Of a stretch of DNA of 64,000 bases, positions 12,683 through 19,780 are shown in pieces. Source of the DNA: Blastocladiella emersonii ATCC 22665 (lineage: Eukaryota > Blastocladiomycota > Blastocladiomycetes > Blastocladiales > Blastocladiaceae); assembly GCA_025594325.1 (NCBI GenBank), contig JANHCV010000015.1:682001-746000 (forward strand). The letters run 5' to 3'. The notes under the pieces were generated by a model that saw nothing but the letters and a program-made list of their open reading frames with translations, had not been told where the DNA came from and ran no database searches. The translations under genes were made by a program, and so were the position numbers. Each line of letters starts with the position of its first letter. Position 1 is the stretch's first letter.

Positions 12683-12942
12683 CTACCCAGTCACTCATCG
12701 CTCGGTCACCGCAGTGACCGTGTGCCTATATTCTCTTGAGAAGGATAGCTCTGACGCAATTTCACATGACCAGGGGAGCGCTTGCCCGCGACCCGCGTGA
12801 GCGGAAACGGGTCACGAGACCGTGGAAGGAAAAGGAAAACGAAAATCGCCAAAGGCGCGCGATTGGTGCGCCGCCGGCGGGGGGCCCCCGCCACCCGGCC
12901 CATATATAAGGCCGGACGCGGGCTCCTTCTGCTCCCCACTCT
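12683..12942 (+). repeat. DIRS left terminal repeat
   Basis: Positions 12720-12942 are an inverted copy of 33397-33619 with only a few differences (for example CGCG versus CGTG near 12795). The outermost 12683-12719 is not in the right repeat but is complementary to the first part of the internal region at 33187-33229, as expected for DIRS. Confidence 0.9.
12903..12909 (+). promoter_or_regulatory. TATA box of the DIRS left repeat
   Basis: TATATAA in the left repeat, about 70 bp before the Gag ATG at 12978. The inverted copy sits in the right repeat near 33431-33438, pointing inward. Confidence 0.6.
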
Positions 12943-12977
12943 TCTCTCTCGCGCTCGCATAGCTCGCGCTCGACAAC

Positions 12978-14153
12978 ATGAACTCTCCTACCTACACGCA
13001 GAACGACCCGTCGGCTTCCACCGGCCCCGACGTGCGTCCGCACAAGCGCCAGCGCACCAGCGGCGGGCGTGACGGCGGCGCGTGGGGTGACGGGCACAAC
13101 GGTGGGCTCGACGACGTCGACACTTATGACGACTTCCAAGCCTACGACATGGTCCCCTTGGGCGGCGACGCAGGCGACGATGACGCCAACTACGCGGGCG
13201 CCGACGACGACCGCGCCATGGCGGCCGCCCTCCTTGGCAGCGCTACCGCGCAGGCCGCCCCGGCCGGCGACAACAGCGACTCGGACCACGGCGACTCGGA
13301 CCCCGGCTTCCACATCGAGGGCGCCATCGTCGACGGTCTTCCCCGGCACGCGCGCAACGTGCTCTGCGGCCGCGAGGTGCCCGACGCTGGTCTCCTGCCC
13401 AAGGACCGTGCCATCATGTCCAACGCCATGTACAAGTTCCTGGACCTGCCTGCGACGGCCAAGCCGCCCACGCGCAACGCCGGCATCCGCCCGCTCAAGG
13501 AGTCAGCCAACAAGGTCGCTGAGGCCATCCACTACGAGAACACAGTCCGCTCCGGCCTCAACCTCCGCGCCACCCTCTCGGCCATGGTCTCGGTCGACAA
13601 GCTCGCCAAGGTGCTCAAGGACGCGCTCGGCAAGGACCACGAGGCCCTCGAGCTGCTTGAGGACGGTGCCGAGTACGTTGGCATGGCCTTCGCGCTGACG
13701 GCCGACGACGTCCGCCACGCGACGGTCCAGCGCCGTACCGCGTACGTCCGCAAGAACGGCGTCCAGGGCGAGGTCGCGCTCGAGATCGCGCGCACTGTCC
13801 CGACGCGCCGCACCGAGGACGACACGCTCACGCTGTTCAACATGGGCGTCTATACCAAGGAGCTCAACGACCAGCTCGGCCACGCGGCAGCGGCGGCCGG
13901 CTACGTCCAGCTTGGCAACCAGACGGCGTCGTTTGCGCCGGCCAGCGGCTTGGGCGGCGGCGCGAAGGGCGGCGCCAACAAGGGCGCCCCCTACAAGAAC
14001 TCGCGGGCCTCGCGCGGTGGTCGCGGCGGGGCTCGCGGGTGGTTGGGAAGCGGGCGCGGGGGCTACACGGGCCACGCCGGGCAGTCCGCTTCTGGCCGGG
14101 GAAAGGGCAACGGCGGCGAGGCTTCGGCCAAGTCGTCCGAGCCGCGCAATTGA
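12978..14153 (+). CDS. DIRS Gag-like protein, 391 aa
   Basis: First ORF of the retrotransposon, placed after the terminal repeat and TATA box. The N-terminal ~100 residues are acidic and low complexity; the middle (about 110-300) is a helical Ala/Leu-rich region expected of a structural Gag; the C-terminus (about 320-388) is a basic Gly/Arg-rich tail with RGG-type repeats (SRGGRGGARGW, GSGRGGYTG) suited to nucleic-acid binding, with no CCHC knuckle. Position and composition, not a recognised domain, support the call. It is intact. Confidence 0.75.
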   Translation: MNSPTYTQNDPSASTGPDVRPHKRQRTSGGRDGGAWGDGHNGGLDDVDTYDDFQAYDMVPLGGDAGDDDANYAGADDDRAMAAALLGSATAQAAPAGDNSDSDHGDSDPGFHIEGAIVDGLPRHARNVLCGREVPDAGLLPKDRAIMSNAMYKFLDLPATAKPPTRNAGIRPLKESANKVAEAIHYENTVRSGLNLRATLSAMVSVDKLAKVLKDALGKDHEALELLEDGAEYVGMAFALTADDVRHATVQRRTAYVRKNGVQGEVALEIARTVPTRRTEDDTLTLFNMGVYTKELNDQLGHAAAAAGYVQLGNQTASFAPASGLGGGAKGGANKGAPYKNSRASRGGRGGARGWLGSGRGGYTGHAGQSASGRGKGNGGEASAKSSEPRN

Positions 14154-14259
14154 CTCGTGGGCCACTGTTCCAGCGGGGCGTACGGTCCGTTGATCCCTGT
14201 ATTGTTGGTGGATATAAATCGGTCCCTGGTGTTGACGCGATTCCTACTCCACTCTCCCC

Positions 14260-14370
14260 TTGTCCTCTGTCCAGGTGCTACTCGCACGCTGGGACGAGGC
14301 CTTTTCTCAAGTAGCACAGCTGTTGGCGGCCGTGAGGAACGGGCCGCTGACGCTTCCACTTCTCGAACGA
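14260..14370 (+). pseudogene. 5' fragment of the DIRS RT reading frame
   Basis: Reads VQVLLARWDEAFSQVAQLL up to PLTLPLLER, where the virus starts at 14371. Joined at the AACGA duplication to 30113 it continues in frame as LLGILDPDACAAAL. The true start codon of the original ORF is unclear because no ATG is obvious; it may be expressed by overlap or splicing. Confidence 0.75.
14366..14370. repeat. Left target-site duplication of the virus (AACGA)
   Basis: AACGA directly before the virus, repeated at 30108-30112 directly after it. Removing the virus and one copy restores the RT frame, which makes a 5-bp staggered integration the simplest explanation. Polintons usually give 6 bp. Confidence 0.8.
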
Positions 14371-14372
14371 AT

Positions 14373-14396
14373 GTCGTATCCCTTAAGGGATACGAC
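14373..14396. repeat. Perfect 24-bp palindrome at the virus left terminus
   Basis: Arms GTCGTATCCCTT and AAGGGATACGAC are exact reverse complements. The counterpart at 30084-30107 has one substitution that breaks the symmetry. Candidate integrase or recombinase recognition site or hairpin terminus (inference). Confidence 0.85.
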
Positions 14397-15070
14397 ATGG
14401 GCTGACCCACTGCCACTCGGGCTGACCAATTGCTTACCCCGAGCGGTTGGCAGCAGTCACTCGGGGTAACCACGTGAGACCCCGTTGCTTACCCCGGGTG
14501 GTTAATAATATGTCGGATTCAAATGTCGGATTCCCTTAGGGAACACAACACGCGGGCGGAGGCCGAAGGCCGAAGAAGGGCGGCGGCGGGCGGGGTCACG
14601 TGGGTCACGTGCAGATGAACGGCGCGTGGACACGGCTGCGAGTCGATCTGCGAGTCGATCTGCGAGACAAGTCCGAGAGCAGATCCCTGAGCCCGTCCCT
14701 GACCAACCGCTCGGGCTGACCATTGCTTACCCCGAGCGGTCGGCGGCGGCCGGCAAGCGCAGCGAGACGAAGAGCAGCGCAGCTGCGGCTACCCACTGAC
14801 AGAGTTCCCTGGTCTGGTCCCTGAGCACAGCTGCAAGTCGATCTGTTTGGTCGCGGCAATAGGCCCTTGAAGGCTCTTGGAATAATTCCACGAGAGGTCG
14901 GCGGTCAGTCCAAGAACGCAAGCAGCGACCCAGGTCGGCGACCACGGAGTCACTCCACGAGCCGGCCCACGACTTGGTCGGCGACTTGGTCGCGGCAATA
15001 GGCCCTTGAAGGCTCTCGGAATAATTCCACGAGAGGTCGGCGGTCAGTCCAAGAACGCGAGCAGCGACCC

Positions 15071-15995
15071 AGGTCGGCGACCAGCCCCTGAAGGCTCTCA
15101 ATGGCCGCCCTGAACTGGACCGGGTTGGAGCTCACTGGACCGGGTTCAAAGACAACCCGGTCCATGAAATTCGCTCGGGGTAAGCCATGGACCGGGTTGA
15201 CCGGGTTGACCGGGTTGTTTTAAAGTAACAGTGTAGTGAAAAGGGGGGGAGGGACCGCTCCAGTGCCACTCTTCCCCCCCTTTCAAATCCCTAAAGGTCA
15301 ATCGACCCCCTCAACCCGGTCCACCCGGTCCATGGCTTACCCCAAACGAATTTCAATCGACTTGGTCCATTGAACCCGGTCCATGGCTTACGGCGAACGG
15401 TTCAAAGGGCGGGCAACCCGGTCCATGGCTTACGGCGAACGGTTCAAAGGGCGGGCGACCCGGTCCATGGCTTACGGCGAGCTGTTCAAAGTGGGCAGGG
15501 GCCCTGGTCGGGTCCACGATGGTTCTCGGCTCGCTCCACGGCCGCTGCTGCAACTGGTCGGCGACCCAAGGTCGGCAAACTGGCCGTTGAAGGCTCTTGA
15601 TGGCCGCCCCGAACTGGACCGGGTTGGAGCTCACTGGACTGGGTTCAAAGACAACCCGGTCCATGAAATTCGCTCGGGGTAAGCCATGGACTGGGTTGAC
15701 CGGGTTGACCGGGTTGTTTTAAAGTAACAGTGTAGTGAAAAGGGGGGAGGGACCGCTCCAGTGCCACTCTTCCCCCCCTTTCAAATCCCTAAAGGTCAAT
15801 CGACCCCCTCAACCCGGTCCACCCGGTCCATGGCTTACCCCGAGCGAATTTCAATCAACTTGGTCCATTGAACCCGGTCCATGGCTTATGGCGAACGGTT
15901 CAAAGGGCGGGCAACCCGGTCCAGGCTGCCGTGACCCGGTCCATGGCTTACGGCGAGCTGTTCAAAAGTGGTAGGGGCCCTGGTTGGGTCCACAA
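15071..15995. repeat. Tandem ~500-bp duplication in the left arm
   Basis: The segment from about 15071 to 15570 recurs at about 15571-15995 (shared anchors: GGCCGCC..GAACTGG at 15103 and 15603; the AAAGTAACAGTGTAGTG tract at 15222 and 15721; GGGGCCCTGG at 15499 and 15976). The right arm has only one unit, with its outer part matching unit 1 and its innermost bases matching unit 2. Confidence 0.8.
15373..15500 (+). repeat. Three 42-bp tandem units in the left arm
   Basis: Units begin CCCGGTCCATGGCTTACGG and end in a GGGCGGGC-type stretch; the third is diverged. The units abut with no spacers, so this is a minisatellite and not a CRISPR array. Confidence 0.7.
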
Positions 15996-16058
15996 TGCCG
16001 TAGTGTGTCCCGTTGCTACGTCATGCCAAGTGCGTTGAATGCGCTTGTCAATTTAAAC

Positions 16059-16078
16059 TTTGTTGGACTACTGTAACT
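16059..16078 (+). promoter_or_regulatory. Virus gene-start motif before the 50-aa ORF
   Basis: TTTGTTG at 16059-16065, then CTGTAACT abutting the ATG at 16079. Same layout as the motifs before the recombinase, integrase, ATPase and capsid genes. Confidence 0.6.
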
Positions 16079-16231
16079 ATGCGAGGCTGTATCAAAGAGA
16101 TCGTCCCCCTGCCCAAGCCGCCATGCGATCACTATGATGCTCCCAGCTGGGTCCATGACAATGAGCTGCTGTGGGTCCAAGTCGTGTACCCATGCTGTGG
16201 GCACAAGTACACATACCGGCGGGTAGTCTGA
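16079..16231 (+). CDS. Small Cys/His-rich viral protein, 50 aa
   Basis: A short frame from ATG 16079 to TGA 16231. It begins MRGCIKEIVPLP and contains Cys/His positions (PPCDHYD, then YPCCGHKY) that could bind one zinc ion. It lies just inside the left arm, on the strand opposite to most structural genes. The main reason to call it is the virus-type TTTGTTG...CTGTAACT signal directly before the ATG. The frame stays open upstream to a possible start at 16013, but the motif favours 16079. No family recognised. Confidence 0.5.
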   Translation: MRGCIKEIVPLPKPPCDHYDAPSWVHDNELLWVQVVYPCCGHKYTYRRVV

Positions 16232-16281
16232 GAGCGACCAGTAAAGGCTTCAAGGTAGCTAACCAAGTTAACTTGAAGGAT

Positions 16282-16437
16282 CTATTCAAAGCAGACAGTG
16301 TACACAACCTTGACACCTGGCAGGGCCACGTTGCGGATGGCTGTGTAGTTGGCTGTTGTCTGGGGGCCCGGACGGCCAGTCCAAGGGATGCTCGTGGAAG
16401 GTGCGCGGGGCGTTGATGCAGTAGAGCCAGTATTCAT
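16282..16437 (-). CDS. Small viral ORF, 51 aa
   Basis: Minus-strand frame MNTGSTASTPRAPS to VVYTVCFE, Thr/Pro-rich in its first half with a more hydrophobic end. It lies downstream of the 33-aa ORF at 16492-16593 in the same direction, so the two could be co-transcribed. Its upstream region has TTTAAA but no clear TTGTTG element. No homologue recognised; it may be spurious. Confidence 0.35.
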   Translation of the reverse strand: MNTGSTASTPRAPSTSIPWTGRPGPQTTANYTAIRNVALPGVKVVYTVCFE

Positions 16438-16491
16438 TGTCCTGTGTCTTACTATGCCTTCGCAGAAAGAATTTAAAGCACATGTCGTTGC

Positions 16492-16593
16492 TTACTCTAT
16501 GGCGCGGAATACTTTGCTTGTGTACCCAACAATGGCCAGGTTGGCTACAAGGATCAGGGCGTTGGTGGCAACAAGGAGCGTCTCGAGGATCAT
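16492..16593 (-). CDS. Very short hydrophobic viral protein, 33 aa
   Basis: ATG at 16593, stop at 16492-16494. The peptide (MILETLLVATNALILV, then ANLAIVGYTSKVFRAIE) has one membrane-spanning hydrophobic stretch at about residues 5-24 and a short basic end. It is preceded by the virus-type motif (AATTGTTG, 8 nt, CTGTAAAC, ATG), which is the main support. It could be a small membrane protein or holin-like peptide; function not known. Confidence 0.5.
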   Translation of the reverse strand: MILETLLVATNALILVANLAIVGYTSKVFRAIE

Positions 16594-16614
16594 GTTTACA
16601 GTAGAACAACAATT
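16594..16614 (-). promoter_or_regulatory. Virus gene-start motif before the 33-aa ORF
   Basis: On the minus strand AATTGTTG, spacer, CTGTAAAC immediately before ATG. Confidence 0.6.
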
Positions 16615-16624
16615 AAAGTCAACG

Positions 16625-17368
16625 TCAGATGAACGCGAGCTCGACGTAGAAGGGTTGGCCAAGAAAGTCGACAGAGCGCAGGTTCTTGTCTACCACGTCA
16701 ATGTCAATACAGTCAATCTGCTGGGCCTGTCCCTGCGCGTCAAAGCGAAAGTAGTCGCCCATGTGTGGTCGATGCTCGAACCAGCTGCCAAAGGGTTGCG
16801 TGACGTGGATGCTACAAAGTACGCCGTTGTCTTGTGGGTACGCCAAGAACATGTTGTCCGCGAGCCGGGTGCCAAGGTTGCGCAAGTAGACGTGAAGCAG
16901 GTTGATGGGCGAGATGTTGACCAGCGCCGACCCGTACTGGACCTTGCTGTAGCCATACGCTCCAACAAAGCCCATGTGGACGTTCAGCAACGCCGTCCCT
17001 GTTCCAATTGTAAAGTCAACCGTGTCGTTGGCCAGGCGCATCTTCTGGGTAGTCGAGTCGACCTGGACGTCCCAGGAGCCCTGCCAGAGGTACGACGACG
17101 GCGCGTTGTTGAGCAGGCTCTTGAGCGTGGCCGTGAACGTCTTGACTGTGTAGTTGCTGTCAGGGACAGTGATGGTACCCGGGAACGTCAGCGCGCCACG
17201 GCTCTGGGTCAGGTACACTTTGTTGGCCTTGGAGTTGACCGTGTGCCAGCTGTTGCAGAGGTACGCCGAGTTGACCTTGACGCCGCGCACGGACAGGGGT
17301 CGTGGCAGGTACAGGATGCCATTCTTGAGGTCGCGGCTGCAGATGGTCAGCGTCTTGTACTCGGACAT
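16625..17368 (-). CDS. Penton-like minor capsid protein, 247 aa
   Basis: Beta-rich protein without membrane segments, of the size of single-jelly-roll penton proteins in Polintons, PLVs and virophages. It lies at the end of the capsid gene cluster, near the major capsid gene, which is where such proteins are usually found. Conserved-looking stretches include SPINLLHVYLRNLGTRL (about residues 152-168) and a Trp/Phe-rich region (FGSWFEHRPHMGDYFRF). It ends in a TGA, showing that the virus uses TGA as a stop. Assigned by context and general fold features. Confidence 0.65.
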   Translation of the reverse strand: MSEYKTLTICSRDLKNGILYLPRPLSVRGVKVNSAYLCNSWHTVNSKANKVYLTQSRGALTFPGTITVPDSNYTVKTFTATLKSLLNNAPSSYLWQGSWDVQVDSTTQKMRLANDTVDFTIGTGTALLNVHMGFVGAYGYSKVQYGSALVNISPINLLHVYLRNLGTRLADNMFLAYPQDNGVLCSIHVTQPFGSWFEHRPHMGDYFRFDAQGQAQQIDCIDIDVVDKNLRSVDFLGQPFYVELAFI

Positions 17369-17386
17369 TTAAACAAAGACAACAAT
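17369..17386 (-). promoter_or_regulatory. Virus gene-start motif before the penton-like gene
   Basis: Minus strand: ATTGTTGTCTTTG then TTTAAATG, where ATG is the start codon. Confidence 0.65.
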
Positions 17387-17653
17387 TTATTGTACAGCTG
17401 TCCCCGTGTCGTCAGCGTCTGCCTCAAAGATCTCGCTCGTTGGTCGGTTGTACCAGGTGTGAATGTCTTGGGCGAGGTTGGCGCCCTTGGACACCATCTG
17501 CGCAATGGAGCTCACGGCGGGGTTGTGCGACCGCTCAAAGAACTTGGACACGGTCTTGACGCCTTTGAGGACGGTCGGCATGTGTTTGTTGACAAAGGAC
17601 CCGACCTGGCCGAGCACATTGCTAAAGTTGGTCCAGAGGTTACGGAAGATCAT
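17387..17653 (-). CDS. Small capsid-cluster protein with amphipathic helices, 88 aa
   Basis: Lies between the penton-like and major capsid genes, 18 bp before the former. Residues about 5-45 (FSNVLGQVGSFVNKHM, LKGVKTVSKFF) look amphipathic and basic; the C-terminus is acidic. This recalls small internal cement or membrane-active proteins of adenovirus-like particles (pVI/pX type), but similarity is only in size, position and amphipathicity. GTTAAACC lies close to its ATG. Confidence 0.5.
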   Translation of the reverse strand: MIFRNLWTNFSNVLGQVGSFVNKHMPTVLKGVKTVSKFFERSHNPAVSSIAQMVSKGANLAQDIHTWYNRPTSEIFEADADDTGTAVQ

Positions 17654-17695
17654 GGCGGGGTTTAACTCTACGCAAGAAAAGAAAGGACAGGGCTG

Positions 17696-18916
17696 TTACT
17701 TGTAGATGTTGATCTCGCCGGTTGGCAGGAACTCGTAGACCACGTCGATGCCAATGAAGGCGTCCACGCGCTGGTTCGGGGCCACGCTTGAAGTCAGGAT
17801 CACCTGCATGTCCACGGCCTGGCTCTTGCAAGACTTGTCGCCGCTGACCACGGTGCGACTCGACTTGAGGTCACGGCCAACGACAAAGGTACCCTTGGCC
17901 GGCGCGTTGAACTTGTCAACTGTGAGGCCAGCGCCAATGACGTGGCCATGGAAGGCATTGGTCAGCTCAACGAACGCCTCAGACGCGTAGTCGTCACAGC
18001 GGATGGGTCGCTGAGGGAAGAGTCGGCCGGCCACGCTGAACTGGTACGATGTAATGGTCTTGGCACAAAGGAACGAGTCCTTGGCATTGTCGTTGAGCAC
18101 GGCATTGTCGCGGAACAACAGCAGGATGTCTTTCTGTGAGGCCGAGCGGTCCGAGATGTTGAGCGTGGAGTTGGGCACCGAGTACTTCAGGAAGTGGTGG
18201 TTGTAGGTCGTGCCAAAGAGCTTGAGGCCCTGCTTCTTGAAGGCCGCGTCCATGACCGCGATCTGCTGGTCGTTGAGCTTGATCAGGTCCGAGACGATGC
18301 AGACGTCCTTGACTGTGTAGCCTGGGATGGCATTGTTCTTGACCACGCAGGCGTCACTGCCAGGTGCAAGGGTGAACTCGACGCGGATGCCGCCCGTGTA
18401 CTTCATTGGGAGGTGCTTCTGGTTTGCCAGCAGGGCCAACTTGATGGGCAGCATGTACCGGTGCAGCCTGGACGAGACAGCGAACTTGTCCGCGCCGGAC
18501 GCAAAGTAGCCCTGTGCCACGCCAAGACACGAGTCCTTGAGGTACTGGGGGACCGTCACGTCGGCCTCAATGCGCTGACGCAGGTTGTAGTACGGGAGCT
18601 CTTCAAGTAGGGCACCGGACGCGCTGTAGATGCGGACACAGTCAATGACGCTGAAGATACCATCGCAGAAAGCGACGTTGGCGTCCGTGGTCTTGGCCGA
18701 GAACTGCAGGAAAGTACAGTGCGTGTCCATCATGTCGTCGCGCGGCGGGAGCAGGACGCTGATGCTGTTGCCAGGAGCAAACTTGGGGCCGCCCTGAGCC
18801 GTGAACTGGACGGTCTGGCGCTTGGCATAGACGGACTCCTTGGGCAGGTTGAACAACATCTTGGGAGGGAGAGTCTTGGACAGGACCTGCGAGAACTGGG
18901 CGTTGGTACTGGACAT
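17696..18916 (-). CDS. Putative major capsid protein, double jelly-roll type, 406 aa
   Basis: Largest protein of the capsid cluster and in the 400-600 residue range of PLV major capsid proteins. The sequence is rich in beta-type stretches and has no membrane segment. Notable blocks: SISVLLPPRDDMMDTHCTFL near 50-70, LPIKLALLANQKHLPMKYTG near 160-180, IRVEFTLAPG, and a C-terminal VVYEFLPTGEINIYK. The neighbours (ATPase upstream, penton-like downstream) are the standard morphogenesis module. A profile search or structure prediction should show two jelly rolls; I infer the role from size, composition and context. Confidence 0.75.
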   Translation of the reverse strand: MSSTNAQFSQVLSKTLPPKMLFNLPKESVYAKRQTVQFTAQGGPKFAPGNSISVLLPPRDDMMDTHCTFLQFSAKTTDANVAFCDGIFSVIDCVRIYSASGALLEELPYYNLRQRIEADVTVPQYLKDSCLGVAQGYFASGADKFAVSSRLHRYMLPIKLALLANQKHLPMKYTGGIRVEFTLAPGSDACVVKNNAIPGYTVKDVCIVSDLIKLNDQQIAVMDAAFKKQGLKLFGTTYNHHFLKYSVPNSTLNISDRSASQKDILLLFRDNAVLNDNAKDSFLCAKTITSYQFSVAGRLFPQRPIRCDDYASEAFVELTNAFHGHVIGAGLTVDKFNAPAKGTFVVGRDLKSSRTVVSGDKSCKSQAVDMQVILTSSVAPNQRVDAFIGIDVVYEFLPTGEINIYK

Positions 18917-18948
18917 GGTTTAGTTTAGGACTCGGCAACAAAAAAAAG
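18917..18948 (-). promoter_or_regulatory. Virus gene-start motif before the major capsid gene
   Basis: Minus strand: T7 run, TTGTTG, spacer, then CTAAACTAAACC directly before ATG. Confidence 0.65.
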
Positions 18949-18956
18949 TCAAGAGT

Positions 18957-19754
18957 CTACTGCTTCACGATCCACTCGCTGAAGCTGTCTACGAGCCGGT
19001 ACTTGGGCGGGTTCTGGTTGTTGACGCCCAGGAAGCGTCGCTTCGTGTTGCCAGTACGCGTGTCAAAGAGCTGTTCAATGATGGCCTCAAACTCCTTGAG
19101 GTCGAACTGCGACCCAATCTCCTTGTGCAGCGTCTGGACCTTGGTCTTGTCATAGATTGGGTAGACGACGCTGTAGCTGCAATTGATGCGCAGAGTCTTG
19201 GGCAGGGCACACCACTGCTGGACGCCAATGATGCAGCTGATCTTCAAGTGCCGCGAGTTGCACAGAAAGTTGGTCAGCGTTCTGTGGCTCAGCAGCTTGA
19301 GCCCGAGCACGTCGTCAATGATCAGCAGCTGGTCCTGGAGCGCCTTCTTGCCAGACTCTTCGAATGTCTTGGTCAGGTCCTGGCGCATCTTGAGCAGGGT
19401 CGGGATGAACTGCTCGGGGTCCGTGACAATGCACCCTGGCTTGATCTTGAGCCGGTCCAGGTCGCGCTCCTGGGGGTCCAGCACGTTGCGCTCCTTCTTG
19501 GGCGGTTGCAGGATCGGTTGACTGGCAATGTACTCGCACTTGTTGTCGGCGTGGAACGTCGGGTTAAAGACCCAGATGTTGTCGAACTGGCCCTTGTAAA
19601 AGTGCGGGAAGCAGACCATGTTTGCGATCAGCGTCAACTTGCCCTGACCCTTGGCGCCAATGACATTCATGGTGAACGGGTGCTTGGGGATCGGCAGCGG
19701 CTCGCCGTCGTCGTTGCGCGTAAAGCCGTTGTCAATGGCAACAATGTCGTACAT
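18957..19754 (-). CDS. DNA-packaging ATPase, FtsK-HerA/A32 type, 265 aa
   Basis: Predicted motor that pumps the genome into the capsid. Walker A is GAKGQGK at residues 33-39; the residue after Lys is Leu 40 rather than the usual Ser/Thr, with Thr 41 next. Walker B is LLIIDD at 143-148, followed by the SRHLKISCIIGVQQW segment typical of the family's sensor region. Length matches PLV and virophage ATPases. It lies 40 bp upstream of the major capsid gene in the same direction. Confidence 0.85.
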   Translation of the reverse strand: MYDIVAIDNGFTRNDDGEPLPIPKHPFTMNVIGAKGQGKLTLIANMVCFPHFYKGQFDNIWVFNPTFHADNKCEYIASQPILQPPKKERNVLDPQERDLDRLKIKPGCIVTDPEQFIPTLLKMRQDLTKTFEESGKKALQDQLLIIDDVLGLKLLSHRTLTNFLCNSRHLKISCIIGVQQWCALPKTLRINCSYSVVYPIYDKTKVQTLHKEIGSQFDLKEFEAIIEQLFDTRTGNTKRRFLGVNNQNPPKYRLVDSFSEWIVKQ

Positions 19755-19776
19755 TTAAAGACTGCCAACAAAAAAG
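19755..19776 (-). promoter_or_regulatory. Virus gene-start motif before the ATPase
   Basis: Minus strand: TTTTTTGTTGGCAGTC then TTTAAATG, with ATG as the start codon. Confidence 0.65.
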
Positions 19777-19780
19777 GGCG

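Larger units (their letters stand above)
14371..15933. repeat. Virus left terminal inverted repeat arm
   Basis: 14371-15425 is an inverted match to 29055-30107 with few mismatches (for example one in the terminal palindrome and CTCGGGG versus CTTGGGG near 14460). The innermost bases of the right arm match 15904-15933 instead, so the left arm holds an additional ~500-bp internal duplication. The arm carries many short repeated motifs, including seven or more GCTTACCCC(GAGC) elements in both orientations and repeated ACCGGGTTG tracts. No coding signal. Confidence 0.9.

Noticed and set aside
15373-15500. CRISPR-like regular repeats
   Set aside because: Units are directly abutting with no unique spacers, in a eukaryotic viral terminal repeat.
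16349-17665. 438-codon plus-strand frame across the penton-like region
   Set aside because: Antisense to two capsid-cluster genes that have start signals and sensible proteins; its own product is a Val/Arg-rich artefact.
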